Source of the DNA: Actinomadura sp. NBRC 104412
GTDB lineage: Bacteria > Actinomycetota > Actinomycetes > Streptosporangiales > Streptosporangiaceae
DNA: 64,000 bases
Direction of reading: 5' to 3'
Assembly (NCBI RefSeq): GCF_030269515.1
Contig: NZ_BSTM01000030.1
Coordinates: forward strand, 1 to 64,000
Shown: positions 58,321-64,000 of the stretch, in pieces
How positions within the stretch are numbered: the first letter of the stretch is position 1
Layout: every line of letters begins with the position of its first letter
Translations under genes and position numbers: made by a program
The notes under the pieces: generated by a model
Database searches by the model: none
What the model was told of the DNA's origin: nothing
Seen by the model: only the letters and a program-made list of their open reading frames with translations

Positions 58321-59395
58321 GGGCGAGCTCCTCCACGGGGGTGTAGTCGATGTCGTAGCCGAACGCCCGGGGGCCGACCGTCGCCAGGCCCCGCTCGGTA
58401 CGCCAGATCGGGTCGCACGGCCAGGACAGGACCGACACCCGCTGCCCGTACCGGAGCGACTCGGTGGAGATGGCGTCCGCGGTCTTCTGGTCGACCACGG
58501 TGATCAGGTCGGGAACGGACGCGCGCAGCCGGCCGTCCTCGAAGGCGATGAGGTTCTCGTTCTGGATCTCCACGCGGAGCAGCCGGCCCTGATGCTCGCC
58601 GGTGCCGTCGACGACGAGGCTGCCGCGGACGAACCCGCCGGTCGTCCACCGGTCCACATCGATGACCTTCCCGTGGAGCAGCACCGTGGCGCCGAGCGTC
58701 TCGCACAGGCCGGCGACCGGCTCGGCTCCCTCCCGGACCGCGCGGCCGATGGCCAGCGCGGAGCTCACCGAGCCCTCGATGACCGCGCCGCGCGCCTGCG
58801 CGGCGGTCAGCACATAGTCGGCCATCAGCGCCGACCCGCCGCAGGCGACGCACACGGCGCGGCCGATGCGCTCGGACCACATCGCGTCCACCGGGCGCAA
58901 CGCGATGACGTTGCCCTGCACGTCGGCGAGGACCACGATGTCCAGCGGCCGGTCCGCGATGTACATCGCGACCATCTGGACCTCTGGGAAGGCGCGTCCC
59001 ATCCCGTCGGCGTCGACCAGCGGCAGCCCGAGCCGCGCCGCCCAGGCCACCGGACCGACGCCGTTGGAACCTCCGATCTCGGAGGCCATCACCGCGGCCA
59101 CCGGGCGGCCCAGCAGCCGCTCGACCTCGTCGCGGATGAGGACCGGTTCCTCCCCGCTCATGGGCATCTCGTGGGCGACGGTCGGGGCGCCGATGCCCGA
59201 CAGCGGCAGGATCAGCCCGTCATCGGGCACCTCCGACAGCGGGATCAGCGGTACCTCGCCGTACTCGGCGATCGCCTTGGCCGCGGTCAGCGTGCCCGTC
59301 TCGACGTTGCCTCCGCCCCCGGTGCCGAGGACGGCGCAACCACGCGCGAGCGCCGGGAGGTCGCCGAGCGTGAGACATTCGGTCGTCGTCTGCAT
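58313..59395 (-). CDS. DUF917 protein (S-methylthiohydantoin desulfurase-like)
   Basis: A 360-residue DUF917 protein. It has the family start LARGCAVLGTGGGGNVETG, the SEIGGSNGVGP motif and a Cys in VCVACGGSALMADY. It often lies beside hydantoinase/oxoprolinase genes. The ATG at 59395 has AAGGA upstream at nine bases. It is first in the leftward operon, facing the PucR-type gene. Confidence 0.85.
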   Translation of the reverse strand: MQTTTECLTLGDLPALARGCAVLGTGGGGNVETGTLTAAKAIAEYGEVPLIPLSEVPDDGLILPLSGIGAPTVAHEMPMSGEEPVLIRDEVERLLGRPVAAVMASEIGGSNGVGPVAWAARLGLPLVDADGMGRAFPEVQMVAMYIADRPLDIVVLADVQGNVIALRPVDAMWSERIGRAVCVACGGSALMADYVLTAAQARGAVIEGSVSSALAIGRAVREGAEPVAGLCETLGATVLLHGKVIDVDRWTTGGFVRGSLVVDGTGEHQGRLLRVEIQNENLIAFEDGRLRASVPDLITVVDQKTADAISTESLRYGQRVSVLSWPCDPIWRTERGLATVGPRAFGYDIDYTPVEELAHA

Positions 59396-59456
59396 GTAGG
59401 AAGAATCCTTGAGCGGTCGGCCTGCTGAGAAGTCGCCGCATCTCAAAGTTCCGCCG

Positions 59457-59481
59457 CCGATTGTGCTGATGACACAATCGG
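59457..59481. promoter_or_regulatory. Inverted repeat, likely operator between DUF917 and PucR-type genes
   Basis: CCGATTGTG-ctgatga-CACAATCGG is a perfect 9-7-9 inverted repeat. It ends 4 bp before the regulator's ATG and lies about 60 bp before the divergent operon. It fits autoregulation and operon control by the PucR-family protein. Confidence 0.8.
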
Positions 59482-59485
59482 ACCC

Positions 59486-60946
59486 ATGCCCTATGTGTCC
59501 GATCTACTCCGCTCTGGGGCTCGGATCACCGTCAACCTCCTCGCCGGCCCTCCGGACGCCGCGCCGTTGACCTCCGTGACCGCGGTCGAGACCTTGGAGG
59601 GTCTGAAGGACGCCCCCTCGGGGGCGCTCACGGTCGTCACCGGCCGGGCGTTGAACGCCGCCGCGTACCAGATGGACATCGCGATCAGGACCGCCGCCGA
59701 CCGCGGGCTGCCCGCACTGGTGCTCATCGGCAGTGGCCCGCTGCCGATCACCACGACCCGGCTGGCCGAGCGGGCGCGGCTGGCGGTGCTGAGCACGGAG
59801 GCGGGCTGCGACGTCGCCGAGGTCGTGCTCTGGCTGGACCAGACCATCCGCGGCGAGGCCGCGGACACACTCGCGCAGGCCCAAGCGGCGCTGGGGATCC
59901 TGCGTGAGCAGCGCGATTCCGACGGCGACCCGGCCGAACTGCTGGAGCGGGTCGGCGCGGCGCTCGGCCACACCTTGACGATCACCGAGGCCGCCGGCGA
60001 GGAACCCGCCGGCGAGCCGATATGGGTGGCCGGGCGGCGGCACGGCACCGTCATCGGCCCGCCCGACGACGCGGTACGGCTGGTGCTGCCGGCCGTGGCC
60101 GCGGCGATCGGCAGGCTCAAGGAGGCCGCGCTGGCGCGCGAGACCGCCCCGGGCCAGACCCGCTCCGACATCCTCACCGAGCTGATCGTGGCCGAGCGCG
60201 TTCAGGCCGGGCTGTTGGCCGATCGGGCCCGCATGCTCGGCCTGGCCATCGACGACGTGCACATCGTCATCTGGATGACGTCGGAACGTCCCGCGGGCGC
60301 CGACCCCGGGGAACTCACCGAGCAGCGGCGGCTGTTCGACACCCTCGCCCTGCACACCCACCAGTTCGAGCATCCGACCGGGGAGTCGTGGAATCTGGCC
60401 CGGCTCGCGGCCGACATCGTGGTGGTGGGGACGGCCCGCACCGAGATCACGCAGAAGCGCGCCCACCAGATGATCGCGTCACTTCGGGAGGCCATGGCCG
60501 GCGAGCACCCAGGCATGGTGCCGCGGTTCGGGATCGGCACCGCACAGCGGGGCATCGACGGGCTGCGCGAATCCGCCATGGAGGCGCGCGCCGCGGCGGA
60601 GATCGCCGTCCGCTCCCGGGCGTCCGTGCACGTCTTCGACGCCACAGGCATCAACCGCGTCCTCGCCGCCATCGCGGGCACGCCGCTCAGCCGGCGCGTG
60701 ATCGACGACCTGCTCGCCCCCCTCGACGAGCTCGGCCCGGTCCGGGCGGCCACGGCGATCGAGACACTCGGCGCCTACCTCGACGCCCGGGGCTCCCTGA
60801 AGGGCGCAGCCGTCCGGTTGCAACTGCACCCCAACGCGGTCAACTACCGGATCAAAAAAATCATCGAACGGCTGGACGCCGACTTGACCGATCCGGATAT
60901 TTCGTTCGCCCTGCACCTGGCCTGCCGGGTCCGGCTCAGCGACTGA
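59486..60946 (+). CDS. PucR-family transcriptional regulator
   Basis: A 486-residue regulator. It has a PucR N-terminal domain (about 5-120, LALVLIGSGPLPI-like segment), a CdaR GGDEF-like middle (about 225-350, VPRFGIGTAQRGIDGLRES) and a C-terminal HTH_30 domain (YLDARGSLKGAAVRLQLHPN, then AVNYRIKKI). PucR regulators respond to purine- or allantoin-type intermediates and cyclic imides. It is divergent from the DUF917/hydantoinase/transporter operon. No strong ribosome site; the operator occupies that space. Confidence 0.88.
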   Translation: MPYVSDLLRSGARITVNLLAGPPDAAPLTSVTAVETLEGLKDAPSGALTVVTGRALNAAAYQMDIAIRTAADRGLPALVLIGSGPLPITTTRLAERARLAVLSTEAGCDVAEVVLWLDQTIRGEAADTLAQAQAALGILREQRDSDGDPAELLERVGAALGHTLTITEAAGEEPAGEPIWVAGRRHGTVIGPPDDAVRLVLPAVAAAIGRLKEAALARETAPGQTRSDILTELIVAERVQAGLLADRARMLGLAIDDVHIVIWMTSERPAGADPGELTEQRRLFDTLALHTHQFEHPTGESWNLARLAADIVVVGTARTEITQKRAHQMIASLREAMAGEHPGMVPRFGIGTAQRGIDGLRESAMEARAAAEIAVRSRASVHVFDATGINRVLAAIAGTPLSRRVIDDLLAPLDELGPVRAATAIETLGAYLDARGSLKGAAVRLQLHPNAVNYRIKKIIERLDADLTDPDISFALHLACRVRLSD

Positions 60947-61247
60947 CGAGGACCCGGCGGTCGCCCGCGCCGGCACGTCGGGATGCCGCGACCCTTTGGG
61001 GCCGCTAGGGCATACGACGCAATCGACTGGCAGGCAGGGCTCCGGGGCCACCCTTTCACAGCGTTCCTTTTCTCCGCTCACCGTGTTACGAGAATGTGAA
61101 CACTTCTAATCTGCGCGGCCAGAAACTGTCTTCGGACACATGGCGGCGGGAAGTGCCGGGCCGTACAGTATGGGGTGCCGAGTTGGCGGACGCAATCAAT
61201 GGCCCGTGGTCGGTACTCCATGCCCAAAAGCCGAGGAGCGGCAGTTT

Positions 61248-62564
61248 ATGAGGAGAATTCGCAGACTGTTCGGCCTGCTGGCCGGGCTCGTTCTCGTCGC
61301 CGGAGCCCTGGTGGTGCCCCCTGCCATGGCCGCCCCACTGCGTCCCATTGTCTTCGTCCACGGGTATTCCGGGTCCGGCAGCCAGTTCGAGACACAGGCG
61401 AAAAGGTTCGCCTCCAACGGTTATCCCGCCGAATACATCGAGTCCCAGGAATACGACACCACGTTCGAGCAGAACAGCGCCGAAGACGTTTACGCCGCAC
61501 TGGACGCGCGGATTGCGCGGTTGAAGGCCGCGACCGGTGCGGACAAGGTGGAACTGGTAGGGCATTCGCTCGGTACGTACATGTCGCAGAACTACCTGAA
61601 GAGTTCGGCGGCACGGGCGGCCAATGTCGCGCACTACGTGAATCTGGACGGGTTCCCCGCGGACGCTCCCCCTGGAGGCGTGCCCACACTCGCCATCTGG
61701 GGGCAGAGCAACGACACCGCGCGAATCGGCGGGGCGACCAACGTCTATTCGCCAAACGAGGCGCATGTCGAGACGACCTCGTCGGTGGCCTCGTTCCGCG
61801 CCATGTACAGGTTCTTCACCGGCGATGAGCCCGACACCACGAACGTCGTCGCGGAGGCCGGCACGATCCGGCTGGGCGGCCGCGCGCTGTCCTTTCCCAG
61901 CAACGTGGGGCTGAGCGGCGTCCAGTTGAACATCTATACGATCAATCCAGCCACGGGAGCCCGCGTCGGCGGGGCGGTGGCCTCCTACGCGTTGTCGGGT
62001 GACGGCTCCTGGGGGCCGTTCCAAGGAACGGGGACCGCGTACTACGAGTTCGAACTGGTGCGGCCGGGCGGTGTTCCCGTCCATCACTTGTACTTCCAGC
62101 CGTTCCGGCGCACCGATCTGGGTATTCGTCTGCTCAGCACCGACCCGGGCACCGGAATCGACGAGGACGTCGACCGCAGTTCCCGCAGCATCGCGATGCT
62201 CGCCTACCGCAACAAGGAATGGTGGGGCGACCAGGGAGCGAACTCCGACACTCTGGTCATCGGCGGCACCAGCGTCCTCAACAGCAGGACGGCGTCGCGC
62301 GACAAGGGCGCCATCGCCTTCTTCGCCTTCGACGCCTATTCCGACCGGATCTCCGTCCCCACCCGGACTCTTCTGCGGTTTGCGCTGACGCCGTTCATCA
62401 CCGGTGTGGACCTCTACAAGGCGGCGGCTACACCGTCCACGGGAAGCGTCGTGGTGGAATCCGCGCAACGCGGAGGCAATGGTGCGGTGAGCCGGCTCGC
62501 CGTCCCGAACTGGCCCTCCAGCGGCCACACGATCACCGTCAACTTCGACGACTACGTGTCCTGA
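61248..62564 (+). CDS. Secreted alpha/beta-hydrolase lipase
   Basis: A 438-residue protein. A signal peptide (RRLFGLLAGLVLVAGALVVP, cut near AMAA) is followed by an alpha/beta hydrolase domain. The oxyanion region is PIVFVHGYSGSGSQFE and the nucleophile elbow is VELVGHSLGTY (Ser near residue 109). A C-terminal beta-rich region follows, like those of actinobacterial triacylglycerol lipases/esterases. GAGGAG lies upstream of the ATG at 61248. It appears to be a single-gene unit. Confidence 0.85.
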   Translation: MRRIRRLFGLLAGLVLVAGALVVPPAMAAPLRPIVFVHGYSGSGSQFETQAKRFASNGYPAEYIESQEYDTTFEQNSAEDVYAALDARIARLKAATGADKVELVGHSLGTYMSQNYLKSSAARAANVAHYVNLDGFPADAPPGGVPTLAIWGQSNDTARIGGATNVYSPNEAHVETTSSVASFRAMYRFFTGDEPDTTNVVAEAGTIRLGGRALSFPSNVGLSGVQLNIYTINPATGARVGGAVASYALSGDGSWGPFQGTGTAYYEFELVRPGGVPVHHLYFQPFRRTDLGIRLLSTDPGTGIDEDVDRSSRSIAMLAYRNKEWWGDQGANSDTLVIGGTSVLNSRTASRDKGAIAFFAFDAYSDRISVPTRTLLRFALTPFITGVDLYKAAATPSTGSVVVESAQRGGNGAVSRLAVPNWPSSGHTITVNFDDYVS

Positions 62565-62659
62565 CGGTTCCGACGGCATGAACCAGGGCGCGGACGAGCC
62601 GAGGTCCGTTCGCGCCCTGCCGCACGGTACCGATCGCAGGCTCCCGTGAATTACGAGCC

Positions 62660-62770
62660 GTGAGCGCGGGCGGATCGATCACCCTGCGGCAGATGTCCAT
62701 TGACGACTGGGACGGGTTCATCGCGTTGGCCGAGGCCGGCACTGCACCATCCGATGAGTGCGGGTGCCGA
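62660..62770 (+). pseudogene. Possible N-terminal scrap of an acetyltransferase
   Basis: A GTG-started frame reads TLRQMSIDDWDGFIALAEAG, like the first strand and helix of GNAT acetyltransferases. It stops within about 35 residues where the transposase remnant begins. This is a weak identification. Confidence 0.25.
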
Positions 62771-63540
62771 CCACCCCGGAGGCGTACGACCCGCTGCTCG
62801 CCGAGGTGAGCCACGCCGTGTGGCTGCTGCCGACTCCCGCGTTCCGGCGAAAGGTCTTCGACCGCCGGGGCGGTACGGCTTGGGGGTTCCCCTTGCGAGC
62901 GGCCAGGCTACGGTGCCAGCGCAGGATCGCAACTGGGGTGACCGGGAAGATCTCCGCCCACCGACGGCGGTGAACCAGCCGCGACAGCGCCGCCGCGGCG
63001 GTGGTGAGCACCCATCAGGTTGTGATGAACGCCCAGGACAAGTACATGGCGGCGGCCGGTGAAGGTTGTAGTGGATCAGGTACCTCGCTAAGCACCAGAG
63101 TCAGATGGCGGTCGCCAAGGATCAGGATCCATCCAGGAGTTCGCGGCGGGGGTTTCGAGGACGCATTCGCGGATGGCGTTCGTGTGCGGGGTCCGCGGCA
63201 GAGTCGCGAAGATTCGCAGCCCCTCGGCCCTGAAAACTTGAACAGCGGATCGCGATCGTGAATCAGGAACCGCAGCGTGTCGATGCGGTCGCCCAGGTCC
63301 ATGGCCAGGTTCCGGGCGTGCTGATCCGTCCGCGCCCGGGTCGGTTGCGCGGTCACCCGCCCAGATGAAGCCTGCGGGCCCCGTGCTGGATGTATCCAGC
63401 ACATACCACCACTTCAGCAGCACCGTCTCCACCACGAAGACATCGCAGACGGTGATCGCGTGGGCCTGCGTGGTCAAGGACTGCCGCCAGGTCAGCCCCT
63501 GCCTGTGGGGAAGTCGGGCGGCTCCGAGCCTTATCCCCAA
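62715..63540 (-). pseudogene. Decayed integrase-core (IS481/IS3-like) transposase
   Basis: The pieces are in several leftward frames. There is an N-terminal-type segment VTPVAILRWHRSLAARKG near 62930. Integrase-core pieces follow: GLTWRQSLTTQAHAITVCDV and VFVVETVLLKWWYVL near 63480-63400, QHARNLAMDLGDRIDTLRFL near 63310, and RTPHTNAIRECV near 63170. The order of pieces on the strand is jumbled relative to a normal transposase, so there may also be an internal rearrangement. It is non-functional. No terminal repeats recognised. Confidence 0.65.
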
Positions 63541-64000
63541 TGCTCCTTTTGGTATTTTACGAGGTCGTCGCCGTGTAGTTGTTTGGTCGCATTGCCGACG
63601 CGTACCCAGAACTCTGAGGGTTTAGGGGCCTTGGCGGTCTTGGCGAAGACTGGGTGTGCCGAGGCGGCGACGCTGAGTTTGCAGACCGTCTTCGCGTTCA
63701 CCACGGGGAAACTGATGCGGACGGTCGGCGCGGTCGAGGCTGACAAGGAGTCATCGAGTAGTTGCCTCAGGAACAGTTCGTAGCCGTCGGCGTTCTGCTT
63801 CTTGCCCAACGTTGTGAAGTCGTCCTCGATACCCAGTACCTGGCCGTCGTCGCCCACCCCGATAAGCAGGAAGCCGCCCTCGGAGTTGAGGAATCCGCAA
63901 ACTGTTTTGATGAGGTTCTGCGCGAGGTTCGGGTCGTAGGTCTTGGTGTGGACGTTCCACCGGCCACTGGCCTTGAACTCCGTGGTCTGCGTTTCACCGG
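63531..64000 (-). CDS. AlbA_2 (Schlafen-type) domain protein, 5' end outside the window
   Basis: At least 157 residues, open to the right edge on the minus strand. It has TEFKASGRWNV, then LIKTVCGFLNSEGGFLLIGV and DDGQVLGIEDDF, typical of the AlbA_2 / Schlafen-AlbA DNA-binding fold. The C-terminus ends with FWVRVGNATKQLHGDDLVKY and a stop at 63531. Such proteins occur in stand-alone form and in ATPase-linked regulators and defence proteins. The rest is beyond the window. Its 3' end abuts the decayed transposase. Confidence 0.8.
   Translation of the reverse strand, partial: GETQTTEFKASGRWNVHTKTYDPNLAQNLIKTVCGFLNSEGGFLLIGVGDDGQVLGIEDDFTTLGKKQNADGYELFLRQLLDDSLSASTAPTVRISFPVVNAKTVCKLSVAASAHPVFAKTAKAPKPSEFWVRVGNATKQLHGDDLVKYQKEHWG

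Overview
This 64 kb window is very GC-rich actinomycete DNA with many GTG starts and tight operons. The gene content (EfeUOB iron uptake, a MoxR/DUF58/transglutaminase block, Ser/Thr kinase-like proteins, Pro/Ser/Thr-rich exported proteins) suits a filamentous actinomycete such as a Streptosporangiales member. That taxonomic guess is an inference. No rRNA, tRNA or CRISPR array was seen.

Layout. (1) 1-2250 is a scrap zone: a decayed tyrosine recombinase, the C-terminal tail of a DszC/SfnB-like flavin monooxygenase, a frameshifted DszB-like desulfinase, and a permease tail. (2) 2268-5586 is efeO-efeB-efeU, transcribed leftward behind two IdeR/DtxR-like boxes. (3) 5590-7235 holds a decayed IS630 transposase, a dehydrogenase tail and unexplained DNA. 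(4) 7236-16054 is a cell-surface block: FN3/propeller protein, MoxR ATPase, DUF58 protein, a transglutaminase-like protein without its catalytic Cys and His, and a kinase-like receptor without its catalytic Asp. (5) 16215-37072 is a chromosomal type IV secretion-like cluster. It has VirB4-like and VirD4-like ATPases, a VirB6-like polytopic protein, a VirB8/TcpC-like protein, a small pilin-like membrane protein and a large NlpC/P60 wall hydrolase, together with Tad-type TadZ/CpaE-like and CpaF-like proteins. The CpaF-like protein has lost its P-loop. No relaxase is visible. (6) 37104-42606 carries regulators: a sigma factor, a NusA-like KH protein, two response regulators and a histidine kinase. 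(7) 42704-51340 is the most striking part. Seven leftward genes are each preceded by the same kind of structured 5' leader and separated by strong intrinsic-terminator hairpins. (8) 51371-60946 is a peptide-type ABC transporter operon with a hydantoinase/oxoprolinase-family protein and a DUF917 protein, divergent from a PucR-family regulator with an operator-like inverted repeat between them. (9) 61248-64000 has a secreted lipase, a decayed integrase-type transposase, and an AlbA_2-type protein running off the edge.

How the parts may work together. Block 5 looks like one envelope-spanning machine. Block 7 is a modular regulon: each leader has two hairpins, of which the start-proximal one changes sequence from copy to copy but keeps its pairing, then a conserved ACAAAC element and the ribosome binding site. 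Block 7 encodes three unknown soluble proteins (two of them paralogs), two membrane proteins and two wall-lytic-type secreted proteins, one with its catalytic Glu changed to Gln. A NusA-like KH RNA-binding protein lies about 3.6 kb from the end of block 7. A functional link between it and the leaders is a testable guess only.
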